Source: an uncultured Desulfovibrio sp.
GTDB lineage: Bacteria > Desulfobacterota > Desulfovibrionia > Desulfovibrionales > Desulfovibrionaceae
NCBI RefSeq assembly: GCF_949282365.1
Contig: NZ_CASDOY010000001.1
Span: forward strand, 1 to 64,000
Reading direction: 5' to 3'
DNA length: 64,000 nt
This document shows positions 17,282 to 26,304 of this stretch, piece by piece (within the stretch, counting starts at the first letter, position 1; each line of letters begins with the position of its first letter). The notes beneath the pieces were generated by a model, which saw nothing but the letters and a program-made list of their open reading frames with translations, was not told the DNA's origin and searched no databases. The position numbers were made by a program, and so were the translations under genes.

Positions 17282-18397
17282 TTACCATCCGTGGCAGCGC
17301 CCAAGGCGGCGGCTGACCTGTCCTGCCTGGAGGACCTCGTAGCTGTCGAAGCAGGAGGCTGTGGCGCAGGCGTGGACGGGCAGGATGCGCAGGTGGCTGC
17401 CCACGGGCAGGGCGGGACAGACGGGCCCGCTGACGATACCGTGCTCCTGGTTCGTTTCGCTCACGCGCAGCCCGGGGAGCAGGTTGCCGTCCTCGTCGCA
17501 GACAAGGCCGTAACCGAAGTCGTCCCGCCGCCAGGGCAGCCCTGCATCCCGCGAGAGGGCCGTCCAGCCGGCGTCGATGATCAGCGCCCTGCCGTCAGAC
17601 TGGCGTCCGATAACGGTCGTCAGGACAGACAGCGCGATATCTTCAGGGCGGCAGACACCCAGACCGGCCATGACGAGATCCTGGAATACATAGACGCCCG
17701 CCCGCACTTCCGTGATGCCGGAAAAATCCTCGCCAAAGAAGGCCGTGGGCGTAGACCCCACACTGACCACAGGGCAGGGGAAGCCGGCTTCACGCAGCAG
17801 CCCCGCCGCGGCAGTGGCGGCGGCACATTCCTGCGCGGCCAGGGCGGTGATGGCCTCCGTGGCCGGGAGGTCGTAGGCGGAGCCCGCATGGGTCAAGACA
17901 CCACGGACTTCCTGGCCGCCCTCTTGCAACAGCCCGGCAATGGCCGTCAGGCGGGGATCATCGGGGCGCAGGCCGGCCCGGTGTCCGTCGCAATCTATCT
18001 CCAGCAGCACCGCCATGCGGCAGCCGCGGCACCGGGCGAAATCGACCACCAGCCGGGCGCTCTCCTCATTGTCCAGCACGATGCTCAGATCGATGCCGCG
18101 CTGGCGCAGGCTTGCCACGCGCTCCAGCTTGTTGGGGGCGATGCCCACGGCGTAGCAGATGTCGCGCACGCCGCCTGCGGCAAAATATTCCGCCTCGGCC
18201 AGAGTGGAGACCGTGGCCGGGCCGTGGGGGCTTTCCATGCAGCGGCGGGCGATCTCAAGGTTCTTGCAGGTCTTGAGATGGGGCCGCAGGGAGACGCCGC
18301 GCTCATGCAGGCGCCGGGCAAGGCGGTCCGTATTGGTCTGCAGTTTTTCTTCTTCCAGCAGCAGGCAGGGCGTGGGCAGCGCAGCAAGGGACGTCAT
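17282..18397 (-). CDS. D-threonine aldolase / D-serine dehydratase-like PLP enzyme
   Basis: 371 residues of the fold-type III PLP family. The N-terminal alanine-racemase-like barrel starts LPTPCLLLEEEKLQTN, and the PLP lysine lies in LRPHLKTCKN (about residue 43). The C-terminal domain (about 260-371) has LRILPVHACATASCFDSYEV, the His-x-Cys metal site of D-threonine aldolase and eukaryotic-type D-serine dehydratase. These enzymes cleave D-threonine to glycine and acetaldehyde or deaminate D-serine; which applies here cannot be decided. GAGGAGG precedes the ATG. It follows selU by 23 bases, so the two are probably cotranscribed. Confidence 0.88.
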   Translation of the reverse strand: MTSLAALPTPCLLLEEEKLQTNTDRLARRLHERGVSLRPHLKTCKNLEIARRCMESPHGPATVSTLAEAEYFAAGGVRDICYAVGIAPNKLERVASLRQRGIDLSIVLDNEESARLVVDFARCRGCRMAVLLEIDCDGHRAGLRPDDPRLTAIAGLLQEGGQEVRGVLTHAGSAYDLPATEAITALAAQECAAATAAAGLLREAGFPCPVVSVGSTPTAFFGEDFSGITEVRAGVYVFQDLVMAGLGVCRPEDIALSVLTTVIGRQSDGRALIIDAGWTALSRDAGLPWRRDDFGYGLVCDEDGNLLPGLRVSETNQEHGIVSGPVCPALPVGSHLRILPVHACATASCFDSYEVLQAGQVSRRLGRCHGW

Positions 18398-18420
18398 GCG
18401 TTCTTCCTCCTCGAAGGGCG

Positions 18421-19488
18421 TTACAGTGAGGGGACGGCGAAAGTCTCCGGTGACAGGCCCTGTTCCCATTCATGGAGCAGCCGGGCCGCCAGGGCCGGAT
18501 CATCCGTGGTGCAGACCAGCTCCTTGAGCACAGGTCCCTGGCGCTGCCCTATCTGGTGCGCATAACAACGGTCATAGTAATGCAGCACGGCGCGGACGGC
18601 ATCGGCATAGCTGCCTGCATCTATCCATTGGCGGCAGCGCTGCGTCAGTTCACTGCCCAGACGGCGCTGCAGGCGTTCCAGTGCCGCCAGAAGCCCGTCC
18701 CGCATCTCCGGCGCCGCGTAATCGCGGACAAGATGGGCAACGCGTTCCTCCTCCGGCAGGGTGACGCGGACCAGAGGGCTGCGCCCCAGCTGGGCGAAGA
18801 ATTCGTCGCACATGGTCACATGTCCGATGTGGCGGCTTTCGTCCTCCAGCCAGACGGGCCGGTGCGGATCACAGCGCCGCCACTGCTCGTGGAGCTGGTT
18901 TTCAAACCACTCATTGCCGGGCTGGGCTTCGGCCTGTCCCAGCGCGCCGAAAGCGGACCCCTTGTGCCGGGCCAGTCCTTCCAGATCAATGACCTGGGAG
19001 CCCAGGCGTTGCAATTCGTTCAGGATATCTGTCTTGCCGCAGCCGGTATAACCGCCCAGCACGAGGATGGGGCGGGGACGGGCCAGGCTGGCGCGGACGA
19101 AGGCGCGGTAGCTCTTGTAGCCTCCCTCCAGCCTGTGGACGGTGAAACCACCGGTCTCCAGCAGCCAGCGCATGCTGTCGCTGCGCATGCCGCCCCGCCA
19201 GCAGTGGAGCAGGATTTCGCGCGTGCCGCCGCACAGGTGCCTGGCGCGTGCCAGCATGGCGGCCAAATGCCCTCCCACGAGCTCCAGGGCCAGATGGACA
19301 GCCCCTTCGCGTCCGCTACGGGCATGGGCGGTCCCGACTTTGGCACGCTCCTCATCGCTGAACAGGGGCAGGTTGAGGGCACCGGGGATATGGGCGAGCG
19401 CGAACTCGCCGGGGGAGCGGACATCCAGCAGCGGCAAGCCGCGATCCCGCATGGCCAGAAATGCGGCAACATCCTGAACTTGGGGCAT
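18421..19488 (-). CDS. selU: tRNA 2-selenouridine synthase (SelU/MnmH)
   Basis: 355 residues. An N-terminal rhodanese domain (about 1-125) has its catalytic Cys at about 96 in LLHCWRGGMRSDS. It is followed by a P-loop (GGYTGCGKT, about 146-154) and a C-terminal domain with VWLEDESRHIG. This two-domain arrangement is specific to SelU, which replaces the sulfur of 2-thiouridine at the tRNA wobble position by selenium from selenophosphate, via a geranylated intermediate. It implies that the host makes selenophosphate. GAGG precedes the chosen ATG; seven codons of possible extension upstream are less likely. Confidence 0.95.
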   Translation of the reverse strand: MPQVQDVAAFLAMRDRGLPLLDVRSPGEFALAHIPGALNLPLFSDEERAKVGTAHARSGREGAVHLALELVGGHLAAMLARARHLCGGTREILLHCWRGGMRSDSMRWLLETGGFTVHRLEGGYKSYRAFVRASLARPRPILVLGGYTGCGKTDILNELQRLGSQVIDLEGLARHKGSAFGALGQAEAQPGNEWFENQLHEQWRRCDPHRPVWLEDESRHIGHVTMCDEFFAQLGRSPLVRVTLPEEERVAHLVRDYAAPEMRDGLLAALERLQRRLGSELTQRCRQWIDAGSYADAVRAVLHYYDRCYAHQIGQRQGPVLKELVCTTDDPALAARLLHEWEQGLSPETFAVPSL

Positions 19489-19586
19489 GACGATCCTCGA
19501 AAAAAGCATGAAAAAAGTCTGCTATGGGTACGCCAAAGCCGGGACGCTGTAAACAGCATCCTCCTTCCTGTCATGGCGCCGGAGCC

Positions 19587-19614
19587 TTGACAGTGTACAG
19601 GAGGGCAGCATAGC
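19587..19614 (+). promoter_or_regulatory. Candidate promoter of upp-uraA
   Basis: TTGACA (19587-19592), a 16-base spacer, CATAGC (19609-19614). The leader that follows holds GTGAAT (19615-19620) and ATTCAC (19637-19642), an inverted repeat just before the ribosome site AAGGAG. Confidence 0.5.
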
Positions 19615-19657
19615 GTGAATCGTTCCAAAAATTTTCATTCACAGCAAGGAGTTGGCC

Positions 19658-20284
19658 ATGGCAGTCCATGTAGTGGATCATCCTCTGGTGCGTCACAAAC
19701 TCGGCATTTTGCGCAAGGACAGCACGTCCACCAGCGAATTCCGCAGTGTTTCCAATGAAATCGCCCGCCTGCTCATCTATGAAGCCACCAAGGGCTTTGC
19801 GACCGAAAAATACACGGTGCAGGGCTGGGCCGGACCGGTGGAAGTGGAAGCCATCTCCGGCAAGATGGCGACCATCGTCCCCATCCTGCGCGCGGGCCTG
19901 GGCCTCATGGACGGCGTGCTGGACATGATCCCCGGCGCCAAGATCAGCGTCGTGGGCCTGTACCGCAATGAGGAGACCCTGGAGCCGGTGGAATATTACG
20001 CCAAGCTGGCACGCAACATCGAGAACCGCCTGGCCATCATCCTCGATCCCATGCTGGCCACGGGCGGATCGCTCATCGCCACCATCGACATCCTCAAAAA
20101 ACGCGGCTGCCGGCATATCTGCAGCCTCAACCTGGTCTGCGCTCCCGAAGGTATCGCCAAGGTCCTGGAAAAGCACCCTGACGTGGAGATCTATACCGCG
20201 GCCATCGATTCGCATCTGAACGAAAACGGCTACATCATCCCCGGTCTGGGCGACGCCGGCGACCGTATCTTCGGCACCAAGTAG
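19658..20284 (+). CDS. upp: Uracil phosphoribosyltransferase
   Basis: 208 residues, exactly the usual length. Sequence marks are the N-terminal VVDHPLVRHKLGILRKDST, the flexible-loop region IVPILRAGLGLMDGVLDMIP, and the PRPP-binding motif LDPMLATGGSLIATI (about 130-145), ending in LGDAGDRIFGTK. It converts uracil and PRPP to UMP in pyrimidine salvage. AAGGAG lies six bases before the ATG. It is followed eight bases later by the uracil permease gene, forming a salvage operon. Confidence 0.98.
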   Translation: MAVHVVDHPLVRHKLGILRKDSTSTSEFRSVSNEIARLLIYEATKGFATEKYTVQGWAGPVEVEAISGKMATIVPILRAGLGLMDGVLDMIPGAKISVVGLYRNEETLEPVEYYAKLARNIENRLAIILDPMLATGGSLIATIDILKKRGCRHICSLNLVCAPEGIAKVLEKHPDVEIYTAAIDSHLNENGYIIPGLGDAGDRIFGTK

Positions 20285-20292
20285 GAGGCTGC

Positions 20293-21552
20293 ATGGCGGA
20301 ACAGCTCATCTCCGGGGGCGGGGATTTTGACCCCTGCCGGTACCGCCTGCGTTTGCGCGATTGCCTGCTGGGCGCGCAGATGCTCTTCGTGGCCTTCGGC
20401 GCGCTGGTACTCGTTCCCCTGCTGACAGGACTCAACAGCAATGTGGCCCTGTTCACCGCCGGTGTGGGCACCTTGCTGTTCCAGCTCATCACCCGGGGCA
20501 AGGTCCCCATTTTTCTGGCATCCTCTTTTGCCTTCATCGCGCCCATCATCTACGGTGTGGAGACCTGGGGCCTGCCCCGTACCATGGGCGCCCTGGTCTT
20601 TTCCGGCCTGCTCTATGTCCTCATCAGTCTGCTCATCCGCTGGCGGGGCATGGGGCTCATCCTGCGCCTGCTGCCGCCCATCGTGACCGGGCCGGTCATC
20701 ATGGTCATCGGCCTGGTGCTGGCCCCCACCGCCGTCAAGATGGCTCTGGGCCAAAGCGGTCCGGCCATGCCCCAGGCCACGGCCATGACCATCTCCATGG
20801 TCTCGCTGGCCGTGACGGTGGCCGTCTCCCTGCTGGGGCGCGGCATGCTGCGTCTGATCCCCATCCTGTGCGGCATCGCCGCCGGGCTGGTGATCTCGGA
20901 GATATTGGGTGTGACCAGCTGGGACGCCGTACACAACAGCCCCTGGCTGGCCCTGCCGGCCTTCAGCCTGCCGGAGTTTTCCTGGGAGCCCCTGCTGTTC
21001 ATCATCCCGGTGACGCTGGCGCCGGCCATCGAGCATTTCGGCGACATCATCGCCATCAGCTCCGTGACGGGCAGGGACTACCTGCGCGATCCCGGCGTGA
21101 AGAACACCCTGCTGGGAGACGGCGTCGCCACCATGGCGGCCTGCCTGCTGGGCGGCCCGCCCAATACCACCTATTCCGAAGTGACCGGCGCCGTGACCCT
21201 GACCCGTGCCTTCAATCCCGCGGTCATGACCTGGGCGGCCCTGTGTGCCATCCTGCTTTCCATGGTCGCCAAGGTCGGGGCCTTCCTTAGTTGTATCCCC
21301 GCGCCTGTCATGGGCGGGATCATGATACTGCTGTTCGGGGCCATCATGGTGGTGGGGCTCAACACCCTGGTGCGGGCAGGGCAGGATTTGCTGCGTCCAC
21401 GCAATATGGTGATCGTGGCCCTGATCATCATTTTCGGTGTGGGCGGGATGCAGGTCAGCATCGGTGGTTTCAAGCTGGCGGGCATCGGACTGGCGGCCAT
21501 CACCGGGGTCATCCTCAATCTGCTCCTGCCCCAGGACGAGCCACAGGGCTAG
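20293..21552 (+). CDS. uraA: Uracil permease (UraA, NCS2 family)
   Basis: 419 residues with about fourteen hydrophobic segments. The beginning LGAQMLFVAFGALVLVPLL, the substrate motif ITLAPAIEHFGDI-like stretch (VTLAPAIEHFGDIIAIS, about 238-254), and GGPPNTTYSEVTGAVTLT are diagnostic for nucleobase/cation symporter-2 uracil carriers. The position immediately after upp supports uracil as substrate. AGGAGG lies four bases before the ATG. Confidence 0.95.
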   Translation: MAEQLISGGGDFDPCRYRLRLRDCLLGAQMLFVAFGALVLVPLLTGLNSNVALFTAGVGTLLFQLITRGKVPIFLASSFAFIAPIIYGVETWGLPRTMGALVFSGLLYVLISLLIRWRGMGLILRLLPPIVTGPVIMVIGLVLAPTAVKMALGQSGPAMPQATAMTISMVSLAVTVAVSLLGRGMLRLIPILCGIAAGLVISEILGVTSWDAVHNSPWLALPAFSLPEFSWEPLLFIIPVTLAPAIEHFGDIIAISSVTGRDYLRDPGVKNTLLGDGVATMAACLLGGPPNTTYSEVTGAVTLTRAFNPAVMTWAALCAILLSMVAKVGAFLSCIPAPVMGGIMILLFGAIMVVGLNTLVRAGQDLLRPRNMVIVALIIIFGVGGMQVSIGGFKLAGIGLAAITGVILNLLLPQDEPQG

Positions 21553-21787
21553 GGTCTGTTCCTTTTCCTAGTGTGATTTATATCCCCAGAGCGCGCAGGA
21601 CGGCGGCAAGACCGTCCTGCGCACTTTGGGCTATGGCGTTAGCTAGTCGAGCGCCCGACAGGCGCGAAACAAAGGAACTCACCGGCTTTGCCAGTGGGTT
21701 CCTTTGTTCCATTTAGCGGAATAATCATCTGATAGGAGAGATGCCCAAGAGCAAGAAGACCTAACTTCACCGATCCAGGAGGGCATC
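21553..21787. other. Intergenic region rich in hairpins
   Basis: GCGCAGGACGG (21593-21603) and CCGTCCTGCGC (21612-21622) form a perfect 11-bp stem just downstream of uraA, without a U-tract. A second, longer hairpin (21668-21708) follows. These may end the upp-uraA transcript or mark a small mobile repeat. Confidence 0.5.
21668..21708. repeat. Long imperfect hairpin
   Basis: AACAAAGGAAC (21668-21678) pairs perfectly with GTTCCTTTGTT (21698-21708). The intervening bases continue the stem as CTCAC/GTGGG and GG/CC around a CTTTG loop. This is one of the strongest hairpins outside the prophage. Confidence 0.6.
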
Positions 21788-22057
21788 GTGACTCAGCAAC
21801 AGAAGCTTGTCGATATTCTGGCACTGTGCGCCGTCAACCTTGCCGTTATTGCAGCTCAGGGACAGAAAGGTGGTCCGCTGACGCTGCGGGAATACATTCA
21901 GGTCAGACTGGAGGCGTTGCAGGCTGTTGCGGCCGCTGGCAGCTGCGGGGCGCTGAGGGCGGCTGGCGACGCATCGTGTCGAAATCAGGGGAAAACTGCC
22001 GGGGATCCCGCACGGCCCGTGACGGCCAGATACAGGAAGCAGCATTCCCGCAGATAG
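21788..22057 (+). CDS. Small hypothetical protein
   Basis: 89 residues with a GTG start preceded by AGGAGG at five bases, a convincing initiation site. The first 52 residues (TQQQKLVDILALCAVNLAVI then AAQGQKGG and a helical stretch ending LEALQAVAAAG) look like a real small helical protein. The last 35 residues are Arg/Gly-rich and less convincing. I do not recognise the family. It lies downstream of the long hairpin and upstream of the polyphosphate kinase gene. Confidence 0.55.
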   Translation: MTQQQKLVDILALCAVNLAVIAAQGQKGGPLTLREYIQVRLEALQAVAAAGSCGALRAAGDASCRNQGKTAGDPARPVTARYRKQHSRR

Positions 22058-22287
22058 CGCCGCAACCCGTCGCCCGCTATACCGTCGGCCATGGCGCAGA
22101 CCAAAAACGGACGGGATTTGCGCGATTCCCGCATGGCTGCAGGCTGACGAAGCGAAAGAAAAAAGCTATGCTCGCTTAACAGGTACGGAAAAATGCGACC
22201 GCCACCGCTGCTCTGTCCCGATGGAAAGCGTTTTCGGAGCGTTCCTTTCCGTGCCTCGCATAAAACTTTTGAGCAAGGTTGGAAAGT

Positions 22288-23781
22288 ATGTTTGAATCCG
22301 CAGCCCTTGGCAGAGCCTGCAGTGATAAAGAATTTGAGGAAAAAGCCCCCCAGCTGCGCATGCGCCTTTTCAATGCACAGCTGCAATGCATCCAGCGCAA
22401 GATCCCCGTCCTGATCACGGTAGCCGGTCTGGTCGGTTCTGGACGCGGGGCCGTCGTGAATCTGCTGTCGGAATGGATGGACAGCAAGCATGTGCAAAAC
22501 CATGTCTTCTGGCTGGTCACCGATGAAGAACGGGCACGTCCCTGGCCCTGGCGCTTCTGGCGGCAGCTCCCGGCGGCCGGGCAGACTGCCGTCTTTTATG
22601 ACGGCTGGTATGGGGAAGCCATACGCCGGCGTTGCTGCAAGGATGTGAGCGAAGACGAGTTCACCGCCAGCATGCATCACTGGCAGGCGCTGGAGTCCGG
22701 TCTGGCCAACTCCGGCATGGCCATCATCAAGCTCTGGCTCCATCTCAACAGAAAAGGACATGCCCGTGCCATCAAGGAGCGCCAGGAAAATCGCGCCCTG
22801 GTCCATTTCTCCCCGTCGGACAAAAAGACGAGCGGGGATTATGACGGCATGGTAAGCGCCGCCTCAAAAGCCATCACCCTTACGGATCGGGACAACGCCC
22901 CCTGGAGCATCATCGACGCCGCAGACCCCAACTTTCGTGCCCTGGCTGTGGTCAAGGCCATCATTGCCGGCATCGAGCGCACCATCGCGGCCCATGATGC
23001 CCGCGCCGCACGACTCAGCGTTCTGGAGGCACAACCGGAAGTCAGCGAGGATACGCGCGAGGCGCTGATCTCTACCCTGGATGCCATCGATCTGGCCTCG
23101 TCCTCTGCGCCGGACCACTACCAGAAGGAGCTGAAGCGGCTGCAAAAGGAGATCTATCAGCTCTCGTACAGAGCGTACAAAAAGGGCATCTCCTCCACCC
23201 TCATATTTGAAGGCTGGGACGCCGCCGGCAAGGGGGGAGCCATTCGCCGGCTCACCGCAGGGATCGACGCCCGTATCACGCGCGTCATCCCCATCAGCGC
23301 ACCTACGGATGAAGAGCTGGCGCATCATTATTTGTGGCGCTTCTGGCGTCATATTCCCCGTGCGGGCTTCATCACCATTTATGACCGCTCCTGGTACGGC
23401 CGCGTGCTGGTGGAGCGCGTAGAGAAACTGACTCCCAAGGAAGACTGGTCCCGTGCGTACGCTGAAATCAACTATTTTGAACATCAGCTGACCAACAACG
23501 GCAATATCCTGCTCAAATTCTGGATGCATATCTCATCGGACGAGCAGCTGCGGCGCTTCCGCGAGCGTGAGGCCATCCCGTGGAAAAAATACAAGATCAC
23601 GGACGAAGACTGGCGCAATCGCGATAAAGGCGAAGAATACGCCCGCGCCGCTGATGAGATGTTCCTGCGCACCAGCACGGAGAATGCCCCGTGGCATATC
23701 GTTCCGGCAGAAAACAAAAAGTATGCCCGCCTGATGGTGTTGCGTACTTACAGGAACGCTTTGAAGAGGGCGCTGCATTAA
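22288..23781 (+). CDS. pap: Polyphosphate:AMP phosphotransferase (two-domain PPK2, class II)
   Basis: 497 residues made of two tandem PPK2 domains. The C-terminal domain (about 270-497) has a full Walker A, FEGWDAAGKGGAIRR, and the lid motif TIYDRSWYGRVLVERVE. The N-terminal domain (about 15-240) has the degenerate loop VAGLVGSGRGAVV and FYDGWYGEAIRRR, so it is probably non-catalytic, as in the Pseudomonas PAP enzyme. The protein makes ADP from AMP and polyphosphate. The ATG at 22288 follows a purine-rich GGAAAG. A strong terminator follows. Confidence 0.92.
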   Translation: MFESAALGRACSDKEFEEKAPQLRMRLFNAQLQCIQRKIPVLITVAGLVGSGRGAVVNLLSEWMDSKHVQNHVFWLVTDEERARPWPWRFWRQLPAAGQTAVFYDGWYGEAIRRRCCKDVSEDEFTASMHHWQALESGLANSGMAIIKLWLHLNRKGHARAIKERQENRALVHFSPSDKKTSGDYDGMVSAASKAITLTDRDNAPWSIIDAADPNFRALAVVKAIIAGIERTIAAHDARAARLSVLEAQPEVSEDTREALISTLDAIDLASSSAPDHYQKELKRLQKEIYQLSYRAYKKGISSTLIFEGWDAAGKGGAIRRLTAGIDARITRVIPISAPTDEELAHHYLWRFWRHIPRAGFITIYDRSWYGRVLVERVEKLTPKEDWSRAYAEINYFEHQLTNNGNILLKFWMHISSDEQLRRFREREAIPWKKYKITDEDWRNRDKGEEYARAADEMFLRTSTENAPWHIVPAENKKYARLMVLRTYRNALKRALH

Positions 23782-23807
23782 GCCTTTTCCAGTCGTAACT
23801 TTGCTGT

Positions 23808-23853
23808 AGATACAAAACGAGCCGGGGATCCCCTCCCGGCTCTTTTTGTATCT
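23808..23853 (+). terminator. Strong bidirectional terminator
   Basis: The core stem GAGCCGGG/CCCGGCTC (23819-23826 and 23835-23842) is extended outward by AGATACAAAA/TTTTGTATCT, giving A- and T-tracts on both sides. It ends the polyphosphate phosphotransferase transcript. Confidence 0.85.
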
Positions 23854-24262
23854 GCGCTCTTCACCAGTCAGGTCCGCCTAGCCTCCTGCGCCACATGGTG
23901 TCCTCCGACATGAAGGCAGGCCCTGTCCAGGATAAGTCGTGGGTGGCTGACGGCAGGGCAGCCAATAGCATCAAATCGTCACCAGGAACTCACGGCATCG
24001 ACGAAAGAGCAGGGCAGTATGGAATCGAGCAGGAGGGGCGGGCCCCTGGCAAACAGGCACCCATCTTTTGTCCAGGCGCGATCGCGTCCTGCTGACAGGA
24101 TATGCGTGAGCTCCGTGTCACATATCCGCACATGCACCTGGAGGCTTTCCGGCTGCCCTGCGGCGAGCGCACCGTATGTTTGTTGTATCCCGGTATCCAG
24201 GCGTTCCGCAACACCTGAAAGGTCCAAGTGGCGCCGTGTACCTCACCCTGTGGGAGACTGTT
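23854..24262. other. Intergenic region, no supported gene
   Basis: 409 bases between the terminator and the small zinc-ribbon gene. Short open frames on both strands lack ribosome sites. The promoter of the next gene must lie here, but I could not locate it. Confidence 0.4.
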
Positions 24263-24499
24263 ATGCAGTACCAGGAATTTACCCGTGTCTCTGTGGAAAA
24301 GCTGATGACCGGAACCAGCGACATCCCCCCGCTATGCAAAGCCCGCCCGGATTATGAACGCCAGTGCAGCATTTGCGGTCATGGTCCCGTGGTGGATCTT
24401 TACACGATGGATGGGCAGTTCGTGGACAGTTCCGACATGTGTGGCGTCTGCGCCTTCGGGCGGCAGGATTGTCGTGAGCCCAGTCACTGGCCGGCCTGA
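24263..24499 (+). CDS. Small CxxC zinc-ribbon-like hypothetical protein
   Basis: 78 residues starting MQYQEFTRVSVEKLMTGTSD with GGGAG six bases upstream. Two Cys pairs, CSICGHG (about 35-41) and CGVCAFG (about 60-66), followed by a further Cys, suggest a treble-clef or zinc-ribbon site. The motif in between (VVDLYTMDGQFVDSSDM) is acidic. No family is recognised. It stands alone, convergent with recN. Confidence 0.65.
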   Translation: MQYQEFTRVSVEKLMTGTSDIPPLCKARPDYERQCSICGHGPVVDLYTMDGQFVDSSDMCGVCAFGRQDCREPSHWPA

Positions 24500-24631
24500 C
24501 CTACCCTTTTGCCTGCACCTCTCCCGAAGACTCCAGGGATACGGAGATATGCTTTTCTCCATTGGAGCGGTCGGCGGGAGGAGCGCCAAACAGGGCAACG
24601 GCTATCGCAGCAAACTCCCGCCCATACGGCT

Positions 24632-24668
24632 ATTTGCCATGCAAATCATTATTAAAGTATTACTTTAA
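24632..24668. repeat. Two AT palindromes at the recN end
   Basis: ATTTGC/GCAAAT (24632-24637, 24641-24646) and the perfect palindrome TTAAAGTA-T-TACTTTAA (24652-24668) lie just beyond the recN stop. They may terminate the two convergent genes, though the stems are weak. Confidence 0.4.
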
Positions 24669-24675
24669 ATTAAAC

Positions 24676-26295
24676 TCAGAACATCTTCAACTGATAGGCA
24701 TGTCCTTCCAAGCTGGCGGCCAAGGCCTCCCCCTGCTGGCCGCCGCCTGCCATACGGACCAGCTCTGCATGGCGCTGTCTGGCACTGAGGGGCATACAGG
24801 TCGTGAACGTGACATTGTCCCGGATGGTCTTGCTGATCTGAAAATGCCTCTGGGCCCGGGCCGCCAGCTGAGGCCAGTGCGTAATGAGCAGCATCTGTCG
24901 CTGCGTTGCAAGAAATTCAAGCTTTTCCGAAAGTTTGTTCAATGTCAGGCCCCCGACGCCCGCATCGACTTCATCAAATATGTAGGTCGCACTTTCCGCC
25001 TTGGGCCGCACGCACATGAGCGCCAGCAAAAAGCGTGACAGCTCGCCGCCCGAAGCGATCCTGTCCAGAGGCTGGGCCGCCTGTCCGGGGTTGGGTGCCC
25101 AGAGGATGCGTACTTTCTCATCCTGCAGGCCGGGCCAGATCTCCTGAGTCACGAAATCGGGAATGACCCGAACCTTTTCGGAAAAGCCCAGTTGACGCAG
25201 TTCGTCTTCCAGCTGCGCGGCAAAGTCCGCCGCAGCTTCCCGCCTCTGGGGGATCAGGGCGGAGAGGACCTGCCGCAGCTGTTCCGCCAGCTGCTTTTCC
25301 TCTTTGTCCAGCAGGGTGATGTCCAGGGCACAGGCATCCAGAAAGGAGATATTTTCCCTGATCTCCTCGCGCAGTTCCAGGATCTCGTCGAGGCTACGGT
25401 GCAGTTTGCGCTTCAGCTGGGCCAGTGCGTACAGTCGTTCTTCCAGCTGTTCCACATCGGGCATGTCGTCAGGCAGGGGAGGGCGACGCAGACGGCCGCT
25501 CAGATGGGAAAGCTGCTGACGCAACGCCGTGACGGCATCGGCATCGGCGCTGACGCTCTCGTCTGTGCGGGCCATCTGGTGCAGACAGCGTTCCAGCCGT
25601 CCCAACATATCCAGCAGACCGGGCTCTTCCTCGCCGTGCAGCAGGGCCAGCGCCAGTTCATAGTGTTCACGGGTCTGCTCGGCCGAGCGGACAAGAGCCC
25701 TCTGTTCTTCCAGGCGTTCCTCCTCGCCGGCTTCGGGGGCTACTTTGTCGATCTCCTGCTGCTGCATCTCAAGGATATCGCGCCGCTCCAGCAGGTGCGC
25801 TTCTTTGGCACGCAGTTCCTCCCGGCGTGCAGCCAGGGCCCGCAATTTTTCCAGAAGCTCGTCCCGCTGTCGCAGTAGGCCGGGATCACGCAAGGTGCTT
25901 TCCATAAGGCGAGCCTGAAAGGCGGGCTGCAGCAGTTGCTGCTGCCCGTGCTGGCTGGCGTGGACCAGCAGCTGTTCCCGCAAGGAACGTACGCATTCCT
26001 GCGAGCGCAGGGCATCGTCCACATACAACCGGCTGCGACCGCTTTCCGCCAGCAGGCTGCGCCGGATGACGATCTCCTGTCCGTCCAGCTGGAATTGTGC
26101 TTCGACCTGGGCTTTCTCCGCCCCTTGCCGGACCATGTCGGCACCCAGCCTGTCACCCAGCAGGAAGCCCAGGGCCTTGAGGATAAAGCTTTTGCCTGCG
26201 CCGGTCTCCCCGGTGAGGACGTTCATGCCCGGTGCAAACTCCAGTTCTGCATCCTCGATGAGGGCAAGGTTGCGGATACGCAAATATTCCAGCAT
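24676..26295 (-). CDS. recN: DNA repair protein RecN
   Basis: 539 residues, an SMC-like ATPase. Walker A is VLTGETGAGKSFILKALGFL (about 30-45) and the C-terminal ABC signature region LDRIASGGELSRFLLALMC is followed by Walker B (YIFDEVDAGVGG, about 440). Between them are two Gln/Glu/Arg-rich coiled-coil arms (about 150-370). RecN holds ends and sister strands together during double-strand break repair. It is the last gene of the leftward rdgC-unknown-dppB-dppC-recN run, nine bases after dppC. The start lacks an obvious Shine-Dalgarno sequence, so translation may depend on coupling. Confidence 0.96.
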   Translation of the reverse strand: MLEYLRIRNLALIEDAELEFAPGMNVLTGETGAGKSFILKALGFLLGDRLGADMVRQGAEKAQVEAQFQLDGQEIVIRRSLLAESGRSRLYVDDALRSQECVRSLREQLLVHASQHGQQQLLQPAFQARLMESTLRDPGLLRQRDELLEKLRALAARREELRAKEAHLLERRDILEMQQQEIDKVAPEAGEEERLEEQRALVRSAEQTREHYELALALLHGEEEPGLLDMLGRLERCLHQMARTDESVSADADAVTALRQQLSHLSGRLRRPPLPDDMPDVEQLEERLYALAQLKRKLHRSLDEILELREEIRENISFLDACALDITLLDKEEKQLAEQLRQVLSALIPQRREAAADFAAQLEDELRQLGFSEKVRVIPDFVTQEIWPGLQDEKVRILWAPNPGQAAQPLDRIASGGELSRFLLALMCVRPKAESATYIFDEVDAGVGGLTLNKLSEKLEFLATQRQMLLITHWPQLAARAQRHFQISKTIRDNVTFTTCMPLSARQRHAELVRMAGGGQQGEALAASLEGHAYQLKMF

Positions 26296-26304
26296 GGATA
26301 GACC

